From a virus: 64,000 bases of DNA. How positions within the stretch are numbered: position 1 is the stretch's first letter; the number at the start of each line of letters is the position of its first letter. A program made the position numbers and the translations under genes. Below the pieces are notes generated by a model. It worked only from the letters and a program-made list of their open reading frames with translations, made no database searches and was not told the DNA's origin. Location: IMG/VR virus record IMGVR_UViG_3300030099_008235, positions 1-64,000 of that record. The stretch is one strand, 5' to 3'. Below are positions 1-9,935 of this stretch, in pieces.

Positions 1-2355
1 CTAAGTGCACTTAGCTCTGCAGAGGCTAGCTTTTGTCCAATGAATATTGAATTAGATCAATTTCCTAGGACATTTAATGGCGGTTTTAAGATAAATTTCA
101 TACAGGCTCTTTCAGGTGCGCAAAGCTTTAAGAATTTAAACTATACAAATTTTTATCTTACAGATAATGTACTGTTAGATAGTGTTACTACTTATAATGC
201 GCCAAAAATAAAACCCGATAAATATACAACAACGTTAAATTTTGGATTTAGTGCTTCTGCTTTTTGCAAATTTAAACAAGCTTCTTTAAGTACGTTTAAA
301 ATAGAAAATAAAATTTTTGAAGCTGAAAACTACGGTACAGCATCAATTGATTCAGTTAGTGGTGATATTTTTGAAATAGAATTGATTGATGATTTTAATT
401 GTAGGGTTGCAACTCGTGTTAATAATATAAGATATTTTCTCGTTGTTGAAGATGATAACGAAGCAGGATTTAAAGATACTCGAGATGTTTTATTTGTTTC
501 AGAAAGTCAATTACCTCTTTCAGGATTTAATTTAAATTACAACTTATGTAAATATACTTCAATAAGTTATCTTAATTTATATTCAACAAAGCAGAAGGGC
601 AGTACGCGTATAGTTTATGCTTTAACTAGTAACGGTAATAAAGTTGTTGCTACAAAACTTGACCCATCAAAAAATTATAATGAGTTTGTAGTTACAAATT
701 TTAGTATAAGGCTTGATCAAGAATTAAACTTAACCATACCATCGCCTTACAATACATCTTATATAACATATAACGAAAGTGGTAAAATAAGAGATACAAA
801 AAGTGATTTTAATTTACCATCAAATTATTTGCTGTTTAGTTCAAGTGATAATGATAAGCAAGTTTTTGATTTTCTTACTTTAAAGAATATAGTTAATACA
901 CAAGATTCTTTTACATCATCAAATAATTTATTATCTACTTCTGAAACACCTATATTCGCGCAAAATTTAAGAACATATACGAGTATCTTTACTGATATTG
1001 ATAGTGAAAAAAATGAAACTTTAGCATTAAATTATGTTTATAATAATTATGACTTAGTTATTAAACCTGGAACAACACATTTTACTACGCCTTCGTCTCT
1101 TCAACCTTTTGATAAAATTAATATTAATGATACTAAATTTGCAGATTGTGGATCATTTTCATTTATTGCACCAGATTTATCTGACCGTGTATATAATTTA
1201 GATGATGATACCGTACAAAGTGAAGATGTAACTTATCTTTGCACTTGGTTATCGGGCGGTATAGGTACTCGTGGAACGTGGGTTGATAGATATTATTACC
1301 CTGATTTAGTTTCTAAAGAAACAGCCTTAGGTGGAGTTGCTTCATTTAATATAACATATGATCAAGCAGTTGAAAACTTAATAATGACTAATTCTAGTCT
1401 TAAGAGTTCTGTTACACAAAAATATTATTTTGATAAAAGAAGTGATCTTGTTTTTGAGCCATCAAAAAGATACAAGTATGTTAGAATTGCAAAAGAAAAT
1501 TTTGCTATGAAGACACCTACTAATTTTTGTGATATATCAATTATAGATGAAAAAATTAATAATTATTTTTCTTCAATAAATGAAAACGGTGGTTTTGGTT
1601 TAGGGTTTACGATACAAAATGATACAGATGATTTTTATTTAGAATCAGAATTTAATTCAATACACGGTGGTATATATTTTGAAAAGAGTGGTAAAAATTG
1701 TAAGTTAATTTATAGACTATTTGATAATAGTACTGAAGGTATAAGCTTATCAGCAAGAATAGATCAAACTACATATGAATATGCTTTTGAAATAGATTTA
1801 TTCGAACAAAATAATATCTTTATATCTTTTGATGCTGTTTTAGGTGAATTTAGATTATATTTAAATTCGAATGAATTATATACATTTGAAATTAATGCTT
1901 TTCAAATGTTTACAAAGCGATTGCTTTTTGGAGATATTTTTATCTATTATAATGATAATAATAATGTGCAGCAGAATATTGAAATATTGCGTAATGCAGC
2001 TAGTGATCCAGAAGATAGAATTGCAATAGATAATTTATATCTTTCTTTAGAACCATTAAATGAAAATGAAAGATTAGCATTTTTGTTTAGTACAAATATT
2101 AATAATATACAAGATATAACTTTATCACTACCATGTGGTCAGAGAAATTTAACAGATAATATTCAATTAGTTAATTCTATTAATACTAATCTTAAACATA
2201 AGAGTAATGAAGTGGATATTAATATTAAAAATTTAAATATATCAGATAAAGATATTCGGGAAGAAGTAAAAAATATAGTTATAACTAATATTAAAAACTC
2301 TATACCGGAAACAGCTAATATTAATGAGATTAAATTTATAGATTATAAAAAATGA
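1..2355 (+). CDS. Virion structural protein, 5'-truncated
   Basis: The frame is already open at base 1, and the first ATG (40) has no ribosome binding site in front of it, so the real start lies outside the window. The visible part is Asn/Ser/Thr/Asp-rich with alternating short hydrophobic strands, like phage baseplate or fibre proteins. A segment at roughly residues 500-630 counted from that ATG resembles a concanavalin/LamG-like beta-sandwich; this is inference only. It overlaps the next gene by an ATGA junction and opens a run of plus-strand tail genes. I do not recognise a named family. Confidence 0.7.
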   Translation, partial: LSALSSAEASFCPMNIELDQFPRTFNGGFKINFIQALSGAQSFKNLNYTNFYLTDNVLLDSVTTYNAPKIKPDKYTTTLNFGFSASAFCKFKQASLSTFKIENKIFEAENYGTASIDSVSGDIFEIELIDDFNCRVATRVNNIRYFLVVEDDNEAGFKDTRDVLFVSESQLPLSGFNLNYNLCKYTSISYLNLYSTKQKGSTRIVYALTSNGNKVVATKLDPSKNYNEFVVTNFSIRLDQELNLTIPSPYNTSYITYNESGKIRDTKSDFNLPSNYLLFSSSDNDKQVFDFLTLKNIVNTQDSFTSSNNLLSTSETPIFAQNLRTYTSIFTDIDSEKNETLALNYVYNNYDLVIKPGTTHFTTPSSLQPFDKININDTKFADCGSFSFIAPDLSDRVYNLDDDTVQSEDVTYLCTWLSGGIGTRGTWVDRYYYPDLVSKETALGGVASFNITYDQAVENLIMTNSSLKSSVTQKYYFDKRSDLVFEPSKRYKYVRIAKENFAMKTPTNFCDISIIDEKINNYFSSINENGGFGLGFTIQNDTDDFYLESEFNSIHGGIYFEKSGKNCKLIYRLFDNSTEGISLSARIDQTTYEYAFEIDLFEQNNIFISFDAVLGEFRLYLNSNELYTFEINAFQMFTKRLLFGDIFIYYNDNNNVQQNIEILRNAASDPEDRIAIDNLYLSLEPLNENERLAFLFSTNINNIQDITLSLPCGQRNLTDNIQLVNSINTNLKHKSNEVDINIKNLNISDKDIREEVKNIVITNIKNSIPETANINEIKFIDYKK

Positions 2356-4385
2356 TTGAATATTTTAAATATACAGCAGCTGGATCGTTTACATTAAGTG
2401 GAGCTTCGTATTCTGGTTTTGTAAACGTTAGAGATGGCGTAGCATATACCGGTAAAACTTTTACTCAAAATTCTAGTATTTTACAATCTTTAAATACGTT
2501 TTTTGCAAATAGTGTTTTAAATAAATTAGAATTTGATAGAACAACGACACCAACAAATGAAAGAGATATATTAACTAAACCGGTTGTATCGCCTAGAAGC
2601 GTAATAGATCAATCTTTCGTTGATACAAACTTAGGTATTTTAAATAAAAATAATTTAAATTTATATGCATTAAATATTACTTCGCGTAATGATTTATTAA
2701 ACTTTAAAAATTCAGCAAAAAATGGTGATGCATACTTTTTAGGATTATCTAGTGGTAAAAATGATATACGAAACAACGATACGAAGCAAGCAAAAGATAA
2801 TTTGTTTCCTATTCAAATTGACCCATTTAGTTTTATTGATAAGGTACCTGGTGTAAGTGTATTAGATGATACAATTGATAGTACTTTGTTTGTATACAAC
2901 GATGAGACATATTTTTATTTTACTACTACACCTACAACGTCACATACTTTCTCAGGCAGCTTTACCAAAAATAGTAGTTTAGTACCAATAACACCTGATG
3001 AAGATACAGGTGAAACATTATTTAAAGGTGGTACGAGATTTACATATGATAACTCAACAGATATTTTATATAGTTTATCAGCTGGTACAAATGAAATTGA
3101 TCTGAATCTTTATGATAACAGTTTTATTAATCCGTGTGGTAAATTAAAACTTGTTGATAAAATAACATTAGAAGAAAATATTATAGATGAAACTGTTAAG
3201 ATAGGAAAAAATTTACTAGGTTATCGATATAATGAAGTAGATAGTGAAGAGGGTATCGATACTACGTTTATTTCTATAAGAAATAAATATTCTAATAAAT
3301 TAATTAAAACAATAACGACAATAGAGGATGAAGATATAATTGCTTTCGATATTAGGGACTCAGATGATTCAATATTAGTTATAACTGAGCCTGGACAAGC
3401 TCCTCCGGATATAATTGAGCAAAGTACAAGCAGTGAAGGTATATTTTATTTATATCAATTAGATGCAGAAAGAATAGTTGATTTAGGCCCTGAATTAAAT
3501 CCGAAAATTATTTATAGACATAGACCTTCATATGATTTTACATCAGTAAATGAAGATGATATTGATATCTTCTTTTCACAAAATGATTCAAATATTTTTA
3601 TTATTAACGATAGGGGATTTATAACAACAAGATTTATTTCTAATCCAGCAGAAGTTTCAGGATTTGCAGATCCGAATAATTTGCAATATCTATCTGATAT
3701 GTATTTTGATAATACAAGTGAGCGTTTTAATCTAATCGAAAAGAAATTTAATTCTAATATACTTAGATCAAACTATTTTAATTATATAAACTATATAGTA
3801 GCAAAAAATGATACAGATTTATTCTTTTTATTACATAATATAGGTCGTATATATTTGTTTAAAGAAAGTAGTTTATTATATCAAAATTTTGTACCTTTAG
3901 ATCTTAAAAATTTATATGAAAAAATTATAAGTTGTGAATCAAGCTTAGGAAGTTCTTTGAATAGTGAGATACAAAATATTGTTAAAGATACTGTAAATAT
4001 ATTTTTGAGCCTTAGTCTTATACCAGCTCCGGCATTAATAGATAATATACCTATACTAAGAAATTATATAACATATAAAGGGTTAGATATTAATTTTAGA
4101 GATATAGAGTTTCATGAAAATGAAGCAGTAGACTATAATGTTATTTCTCGTGTAATAAATGAACTTTTTGAACTTCAGCAACAAGTTTTAAATAGTATAG
4201 TAGATAAATCTGTAGTATTAGAAGAAGAACCAGAAGATGACTTTGCTGGTGAAATTGTTATAGGTGAGGTTGATTTTAGTGAGTTAAATCCTGCTAGTAC
4301 AGGGTCAAGTAATACGACACCTCCCCCGCCGCCTCCACAGAGTCCGCAGAACTTCCGACCTAGTAGTGGTTCTACTGGTTACTAG
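2352..4385 (+). CDS. Virion structural protein, baseplate or fibre associated
   Basis: 677 residues, translationally coupled to the previous gene through a 4-nt ATGA overlap. It is rich in Asn, Asp, Ser and beta-branched residues. The last 60 residues are an acidic stretch followed by a Pro-rich, Ser/Gly-rich tail (six consecutive Pro), which looks like a flexible linker. There are no Cys-rich or catalytic motifs. Position among collar-type fibre genes supports a virion role. The family is not recognised, and a baseplate wedge or fibre-connector role is a guess. Confidence 0.65.
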   Translation: MIEYFKYTAAGSFTLSGASYSGFVNVRDGVAYTGKTFTQNSSILQSLNTFFANSVLNKLEFDRTTTPTNERDILTKPVVSPRSVIDQSFVDTNLGILNKNNLNLYALNITSRNDLLNFKNSAKNGDAYFLGLSSGKNDIRNNDTKQAKDNLFPIQIDPFSFIDKVPGVSVLDDTIDSTLFVYNDETYFYFTTTPTTSHTFSGSFTKNSSLVPITPDEDTGETLFKGGTRFTYDNSTDILYSLSAGTNEIDLNLYDNSFINPCGKLKLVDKITLEENIIDETVKIGKNLLGYRYNEVDSEEGIDTTFISIRNKYSNKLIKTITTIEDEDIIAFDIRDSDDSILVITEPGQAPPDIIEQSTSSEGIFYLYQLDAERIVDLGPELNPKIIYRHRPSYDFTSVNEDDIDIFFSQNDSNIFIINDRGFITTRFISNPAEVSGFADPNNLQYLSDMYFDNTSERFNLIEKKFNSNILRSNYFNYINYIVAKNDTDLFFLLHNIGRIYLFKESSLLYQNFVPLDLKNLYEKIISCESSLGSSLNSEIQNIVKDTVNIFLSLSLIPAPALIDNIPILRNYITYKGLDINFRDIEFHENEAVDYNVISRVINELFELQQQVLNSIVDKSVVLEEEPEDDFAGEIVIGEVDFSELNPASTGSSNTTPPPPPPQSPQNFRPSSGSTGY

Positions 4386-4391
4386 GATAAA

Positions 4392-4399
4392 TATAAATA
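4392..4399 (+). promoter_or_regulatory. Late-promoter-like box TATAAATA
   Basis: TATAAATA directly abutting the ATG of the fibre/adhesin gene at 4400. Confidence 0.4.
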
Positions 4400-7222
4400 A
4401 TGCCTGAGAGTCTTACACAGCAACGTATATCAGATCAATATACATCATTACTACATGTAAGTGGTGGTGATATTAGTTCTTCGGATCAGCGTAGTATAGG
4501 TGGTGAAGCAAAAATTGCAAAAGTGTATGATGGTGCGGGTAACGTTACTGGTATATCTTTAAGTTCAGTAGATGATAGATTTGTAATTAATAATTATGCT
4601 GAACCAGTTGGTTTCTCATATCAAACAGAATGGTTAGATGCTTTTTTTCCTATAAACGTCATAATAATGACAACAAATTTTGAGAATCCAGAAAAGAGAA
4701 TAAAGGGAACGAAATGGATTTTACAATCTGAAGGGTTATTTGCAGTAGGCGCAGGAACTCATACAGATAAAAATGAAGATACATTTACGTTTACACCTGG
4801 AGGCATAAAACAAAAAGATCCAGAAAATTTAAAAAATGGGGATTTAGCAGGAGAATATAGAGCTGGTATAAAGTTAGAAGATTTACCTAACCATACACAT
4901 AGTACAGATACTAGAACAGAAATAGTACCTGAAGGAAAAGAAGGTGAAGGTACTAATGTAGGTTTTATATTTTATTTTGGTGATAGTATTAACCCGCAAC
5001 AATTAATAGGTGATGATGCGCGTTATTTAGATAGTGATGCAATTGTTGCATTTCAAAATAATACTAGATATAAAGATATACTTAATTATCGTGATCATAT
5101 AATTAGGGAAAATCACAATGCTGGAAAAGTATATACAGATGCTGATTTTGATCCAAAATACGGAAGTCAAAGCTTGAGAGGGTGGGCTCAACCATCAGCA
5201 GGCGGTCCTGGGTGGGGCGGAATACTTAATGTTTCTGGGAAGTTTATTGGTAATAGTCCAAGGCCGGTGGGTGTTAGATGGGTGTTTCAAGATACAGAAT
5301 ATTTTATTACTCAAGCTATATTTGACCCACGTACACAAAGTAGAGTACACCCAGGTCGTTTTTCTGATGCAGATCTAATTAAAGCTCGAGATTTTATTAT
5401 AGGTGTTCTTGGTGTTGAAGAAGCTCAAAAAGCTTTAAGTTCGGTAAATAGATTAATAGAATTAAATGCATTGCCAGAGCAAGCTGAATTTGGTGAAAAT
5501 TTATACTATGGATTAGTTCCGGGTTCAAGGATTGTACAATCAACAACAACAGGTCAATATGTAGGTCATAATAATATACCACCTAGCTTTCCAGTATATT
5601 TCTGGAGGCGCGTTCCTTTAGATTTTGTTGGTAATATTCCTCCTGTAGAACGACCTCGTGCTGACTTACCTTTAGAACTTATCATAACAACAAATCAAAA
5701 GTCTACTAAAGATAATATTTTTAATTTAAATGCATGGGCTATTGATAATGGATGGGATGGGCAATCACCGTGTAGGATTATTATAGATGAGGGTGTTTAT
5801 ATATATTCTGATGATCCAGATAACGTTAAAGTACCGGGTATGCTAATTGATCAATTTCCTGGAGGTTTAACGCTAATAAATAACGGATTTATTATGGGCA
5901 GAGGTGGTAACGGTGGTTCATTTTATGCTGATGGACAAGACGGGGGTGATGCTATACATGTTATAGGGAATACTGAAATTATTATCGATAATACTAACGG
6001 TGCTATCGGTGGCGGTGGTGGTGGTGGTTCTGCTTCAAAAGAAGGCGAATCAGGAGGAGGTGGTGGCGCTGGTGGTGGTTGGGGCGGTACAGCGTCAATT
6101 TTTCAATTTCCAGAATATAATTTTGGTGATGGAGATGGAAGTATAGTAGATGTGAGTTTACAAAGAGGCACTATGGTTGGTAGTGGAAGAGGTCGCAACG
6201 ATATATGGAGAGCTACTGCAGCTGGTGGAGCTGGGGGTGAGCCTGGACAGTTAGGTGGACATGGCCGATGGTATAATAAATTTACTAGTTCGTACTCATT
6301 ACAATTATTTAAAGCTGCTGGTGATGTAGTAACTATTGGCTGGGGTCCACTATTTCCTTTATTACCAGGAGTTGGTGGTGAAGCTGGAGGAAGCGGTGCG
6401 CATGGAAGAAGTAGAAACGGTATTGATGATCAAGGATCAGGTGGTGGTGGAGGTCGTATATTAACATCTACTGCTTTTGGTGGTGGTACGGGAGGCATGC
6501 CAGGTGAACCTTTTGGAGCTATAGATGCAGACGGTAATTTAAGAACTACAGGACCAGAGTGGAATAATATTGCGCCGGCAAATAACGGTTCAGTAAATGT
6601 TGAAACTATACCGAGACCGGGTAGATCTAGACCTAGAATAATTGAAACGTATATAACAGCATATAATAGTAGTCAGCCATTTGTTGGTTGGAACTCAGGT
6701 TACACTTTAACTAACAGAAATGGATTTGGGTCTGGACCAAATCGTGCTATTGGTCCACACTGGCATGCGGATGGGGTGGGTGGTTTAAGGGGTATACCTT
6801 TCATTACAGCTGGTGTAAATAAGCCGGGGAGAGGTTCACATACATCACAGCGTGTAACTACCTTTTTAGACTACAATGGATTTTCTTATCTTTCACCAAC
6901 TGGTTGGGATGGATTTAATCATAGATCCGCTCTCGTAAGAGGCGGTAGTACTAATCTTCCTGGTGTATATGAACTAGCTCCAGAGCGTTATGTTGGTGGT
7001 AGATCCAAAAAGTTTGATCTTCATAATGATCGTTGGGCAGAAGAAGTTAGTGCAGGAGGTGGAGGCTGGGGCGCACCGGGCGGTCAAGCGTATGGTGTAA
7101 GTAATCCAAGAAAACCTGGAGCTGGTGGTCTTTCTATAAAAGCTACAGCTGGTAAAGTTACGATAATGAACGGATTAATATATGGTAATGTTGAAGGAAA
7201 TGTAAATGTAATGCGCACATGA
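4400..7222 (+). CDS. Tail fibre/adhesin with collar-like and polyglycine domains
   Basis: 940 residues. Residues 1-65 (MPESLTQQRISDQYTSLLHV onward) form an attachment module shared with the next gene. Residues ~75-400 are collar-like, with WLDAFFP, a GTKW strand, HTH-containing NHTHS, and a closing HNNIPPSFPVYFWRR. Residues ~490-930 are a glycine-rich region with several runs of 5-7 Gly, like the polyglycine-II sandwich of T-even gp38 adhesins (known family; assignment here is inference). It is a likely receptor-binding subunit. A TATAAATA box abuts the ATG. Confidence 0.75.
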   Translation: MPESLTQQRISDQYTSLLHVSGGDISSSDQRSIGGEAKIAKVYDGAGNVTGISLSSVDDRFVINNYAEPVGFSYQTEWLDAFFPINVIIMTTNFENPEKRIKGTKWILQSEGLFAVGAGTHTDKNEDTFTFTPGGIKQKDPENLKNGDLAGEYRAGIKLEDLPNHTHSTDTRTEIVPEGKEGEGTNVGFIFYFGDSINPQQLIGDDARYLDSDAIVAFQNNTRYKDILNYRDHIIRENHNAGKVYTDADFDPKYGSQSLRGWAQPSAGGPGWGGILNVSGKFIGNSPRPVGVRWVFQDTEYFITQAIFDPRTQSRVHPGRFSDADLIKARDFIIGVLGVEEAQKALSSVNRLIELNALPEQAEFGENLYYGLVPGSRIVQSTTTGQYVGHNNIPPSFPVYFWRRVPLDFVGNIPPVERPRADLPLELIITTNQKSTKDNIFNLNAWAIDNGWDGQSPCRIIIDEGVYIYSDDPDNVKVPGMLIDQFPGGLTLINNGFIMGRGGNGGSFYADGQDGGDAIHVIGNTEIIIDNTNGAIGGGGGGGSASKEGESGGGGGAGGGWGGTASIFQFPEYNFGDGDGSIVDVSLQRGTMVGSGRGRNDIWRATAAGGAGGEPGQLGGHGRWYNKFTSSYSLQLFKAAGDVVTIGWGPLFPLLPGVGGEAGGSGAHGRSRNGIDDQGSGGGGGRILTSTAFGGGTGGMPGEPFGAIDADGNLRTTGPEWNNIAPANNGSVNVETIPRPGRSRPRIIETYITAYNSSQPFVGWNSGYTLTNRNGFGSGPNRAIGPHWHADGVGGLRGIPFITAGVNKPGRGSHTSQRVTTFLDYNGFSYLSPTGWDGFNHRSALVRGGSTNLPGVYELAPERYVGGRSKKFDLHNDRWAEEVSAGGGGWGAPGGQAYGVSNPRKPGAGGLSIKATAGKVTIMNGLIYGNVEGNVNVMRT

Positions 7223-7247
7223 TTTAGATAGTATTTTCAAATTGTGA

Positions 7248-7255
7248 CATAAATA
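7248..7255 (+). promoter_or_regulatory. Late-promoter-like box CATAAATA
   Basis: CATAAATA 8 nt before the ATG at 7264, in the 41-nt gap after the adhesin gene. Confidence 0.55.
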
Positions 7256-7263
7256 ATAGTAAT

Positions 7264-8349
7264 ATGCCAGAGAGTTTAACAAATCAATTTATATCTGATT
7301 TTTATACTTCTTTACTCCATTTAAGCGGAGCAGAGTTAGGAAATACTTTGAATAAAGTTTACGATGGTGTAGGTAACTCTACCGGTTTAGCTTTAAGTGG
7401 TAATCGCGTTGTAATTAATAATTACATATATCCTGAAGGTCCATTAGCAGAACCAACAGATTGGTTAGATGCTTTCTTTCCTGTAGGTTGTATCCAGTTA
7501 ACATTTGATAATATTAATCCTCAAACTAGAATAGCTGGAACTGTATGGGAAATAGTTGCTGAAGGTAGATTTTTAGTGGGTGTTGGAGGACATACAGATA
7601 AAAATAATGATTTTCGAAAATTTTGTGATGAAGATGCACCTAATTATCCAGAATCAGGTAATTTAGCAGGTGAATATTTAACAGAGCTTGGTATTGTAAA
7701 TATGCCAGCACATACCCACACTACAAATGTAGGCTCAAATGACGTTTTTGTATCTACTGGTACATCTGTTGGTAATGGTCAACCTTTTTTTGCTACTGGT
7801 GTTGGTTTAGTTAACTCTACACAATCATTTACTGAACAACAACGTTCAAGAAATGCTTTAGGAGCTGCTAGTGGATGGAACTGGTTAAATTCGTTTGGTA
7901 ATAGAACAGCAAATAATAATGACCCTCAAGATATTATGAGAAGATCACTTGATCTTAATTTCCAATTAGGGTCTGCAGCAGCTTATAGTGCTACATTGAG
8001 AGCATTTTATTTAGAAAATACACAATTTCAATTTAAAGAAGTAGTTGGATTATGGAATGGTGAAACGCGTTTTGTCGCTAGTAAAGCACCATTAGGAGAT
8101 GGTAGGGAATGGGAATTTAACGCATATAATTTTTGCTTGGAACGAGGCGCAGTAGATGTAGGTGTTGCACAAGCGGGTCAATTTGCTAATGAGGCTAACC
8201 CTGTAAGTACGTTATCAAGAAATAACCAACAAATTAATTTTAATGAAGGATCCTCTAGTATAAGACAAACAACCGCAGTCGGTGAGGGAAAATCACATAA
8301 TAACATACCTCCGTCTTATGGAGCGTATGTATGGAAAAGAATAGCATAA
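7264..8349 (+). CDS. Collar-domain tail fibre protein, short paralogue of the 4400 gene
   Basis: 361 residues. The N-terminus (MPESLTNQFISDFYTSLLHL) and the collar-like block (WLDAFFP, HTDKN, MPAHTHT, closing HNNIPPSYGAYVWKR) align with the preceding protein, but the glycine-rich adhesin domain is absent. This looks like a tandem duplication in which one copy gained or lost the tip. The start is set by conservation with its paralogue, and a CATAAATA box lies 8 nt upstream. Confidence 0.75.
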   Translation: MPESLTNQFISDFYTSLLHLSGAELGNTLNKVYDGVGNSTGLALSGNRVVINNYIYPEGPLAEPTDWLDAFFPVGCIQLTFDNINPQTRIAGTVWEIVAEGRFLVGVGGHTDKNNDFRKFCDEDAPNYPESGNLAGEYLTELGIVNMPAHTHTTNVGSNDVFVSTGTSVGNGQPFFATGVGLVNSTQSFTEQQRSRNALGAASGWNWLNSFGNRTANNNDPQDIMRRSLDLNFQLGSAAAYSATLRAFYLENTQFQFKEVVGLWNGETRFVASKAPLGDGREWEFNAYNFCLERGAVDVGVAQAGQFANEANPVSTLSRNNQQINFNEGSSSIRQTTAVGEGKSHNNIPPSYGAYVWKRIA

Positions 8350-8356
8350 AAAAATC

Positions 8357-9922
8357 ATGGCAAATATTACTATAGTAAAATTAAAAGTTAGAAGGGGCAC
8401 TGATGGTCAACGGCAAGATATTGTATTAGATCAAGGTGAAGTTGGTTATACTCTAGATTCAAAAAGATTATTTGTTGGTGATGGTTCAACATTTGGCGGT
8501 ACAGTAGCAGGAATAAAAGCAGTTGGACCTTTTGCTGCTGTAGAAAGCTTAGGACCAGCTGTAAGTGAGTCACCGTTTTTACAAATAGGTGATATTGGAT
8601 ATGCAGATAGTAGATTGTTTATATTAACTGGAGCTAGTTCTACTGGTAAAGCATATACAAATGCGTTGTCTGGGTGGGCATATATTGGTACAGTACCTGA
8701 TGATACAACAATTGAATTTGATTCTAATAATAAATTTACTGTTAAAAGACAAAGTTTAGATGCACAGAATTTAGGTACAACATTTTTTGGAGAAGGATTA
8801 CTATCATCTAATACAGTAGCTGGAGAAGCAAATGTAGCCTATAATGCTGATTATATAGAATTATCTAGCTCACCTGGTACAAAAGGTCGACTAACATTAA
8901 AACAAAATTCTATAACAAATCGGGAAATAAAAGCTTTGTTTCCATCTGCGAGTGGGTTAAAAGGTGGTAATGGTGAAGAATTAGCTCTTAGCGTTAATGA
9001 AGATCAATTTAAATTTGATGCAAATAATAAATTAGAGTTAAAAGGAGTGGGTTCAATAACTGTGCCATTATCTACTTGGGCTGGTCCAGGTGATGGTACT
9101 TCAACAACAGACGGTAAACTTGGTGGTGGTTTAACAATAAATACAGCAACAAATAGACTTCAAGCTTCTTTACAATCTGTAGATGGTGATTTATTAATAA
9201 ATGACAACGGTGTAGTTACATTAAATGGTAGTACTTCAGCATTTCAAGAAATGCCTTTTGTTAATGTTCAAAAAGGGTTAGTTACAGAAATAAAAAGTTC
9301 TATATTTGATGTAGTAACAGCAACTGGTTTATCTGGTGCTGGGGCAGGCGACGGTGTACCTATTGGTTCAATTTTACCGCATGCGCAAGCATTTACAACA
9401 CCTCCAGCTGGATATGTTTTATGTAATGGAGCAGCATATAATGCTAGTACTGATACACAATACAGAGAATTATTTGATAAAATAGGTACCGTGTATGGTG
9501 GAACCGGTATGACTAATTTTAGAGTTCCAAACTTAACTGGGGGTGATGTACTTTTATATGGTTCGGAAGGCGCGATTACTGGTAGTACAAAGACACTATT
9601 TTTAAGTGCTACAAAATCGCATTTATCAGGTCCAAAAACAGGAGCTGGGGGACCATCAACCTTAAGTGCTTTTGGTGTTAACTTTATTATTAAGTTTGCT
9701 GAAGATCCAGTTTTAAATATTTTTAATGGAGCACCAAATCAAGTTGAGCGTAATTTTGGTGGTAAATATACTCAACAAATATGTAATGGACTTGACTCGG
9801 GTGGTCAAGTGCTTAGTTTAAGTTCTGCAGGATTTATTACTATGGCATTATCTGGTAATGTACGCAATAGTGATAGTAATGAAACGTATGATAGATTTGC
9901 AATACCGGTTTATAGCTACTAA
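8357..9922 (+). CDS. Tail fibre protein with C-terminal phage tail collar domain
   Basis: 521 residues. Residues 1-50 are a beta-rich head module containing KLKVRRGTDGQRQDIVLDQG and FVGDG, the fold seen at the N-terminus of many fibre and tropism proteins. A collar domain sits at ~330-400: PIGSILPHA, PPAGYVLCNGAAY, YRELFDKIGTVYGG, FRVPNLTG (PF07484 pattern). The remainder is Ser/Gly/Asn-rich repeat-like shaft. It starts 7 nt after the previous stop. Paralogous to the following gene. Confidence 0.8.
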   Translation: MANITIVKLKVRRGTDGQRQDIVLDQGEVGYTLDSKRLFVGDGSTFGGTVAGIKAVGPFAAVESLGPAVSESPFLQIGDIGYADSRLFILTGASSTGKAYTNALSGWAYIGTVPDDTTIEFDSNNKFTVKRQSLDAQNLGTTFFGEGLLSSNTVAGEANVAYNADYIELSSSPGTKGRLTLKQNSITNREIKALFPSASGLKGGNGEELALSVNEDQFKFDANNKLELKGVGSITVPLSTWAGPGDGTSTTDGKLGGGLTINTATNRLQASLQSVDGDLLINDNGVVTLNGSTSAFQEMPFVNVQKGLVTEIKSSIFDVVTATGLSGAGAGDGVPIGSILPHAQAFTTPPAGYVLCNGAAYNASTDTQYRELFDKIGTVYGGTGMTNFRVPNLTGGDVLLYGSEGAITGSTKTLFLSATKSHLSGPKTGAGGPSTLSAFGVNFIIKFAEDPVLNIFNGAPNQVERNFGGKYTQQICNGLDSGGQVLSLSSAGFITMALSGNVRNSDSNETYDRFAIPVYSY

Positions 9923-9925
9923 ATA
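9918..9925 (+). promoter_or_regulatory. Late-promoter-like box ACTAAATA
   Basis: ACTAAATA overlapping the stop of the upstream fibre gene, 10 nt before the ATG at 9936. Confidence 0.35.
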
Positions 9926-9935
9926 TTAAAAACAC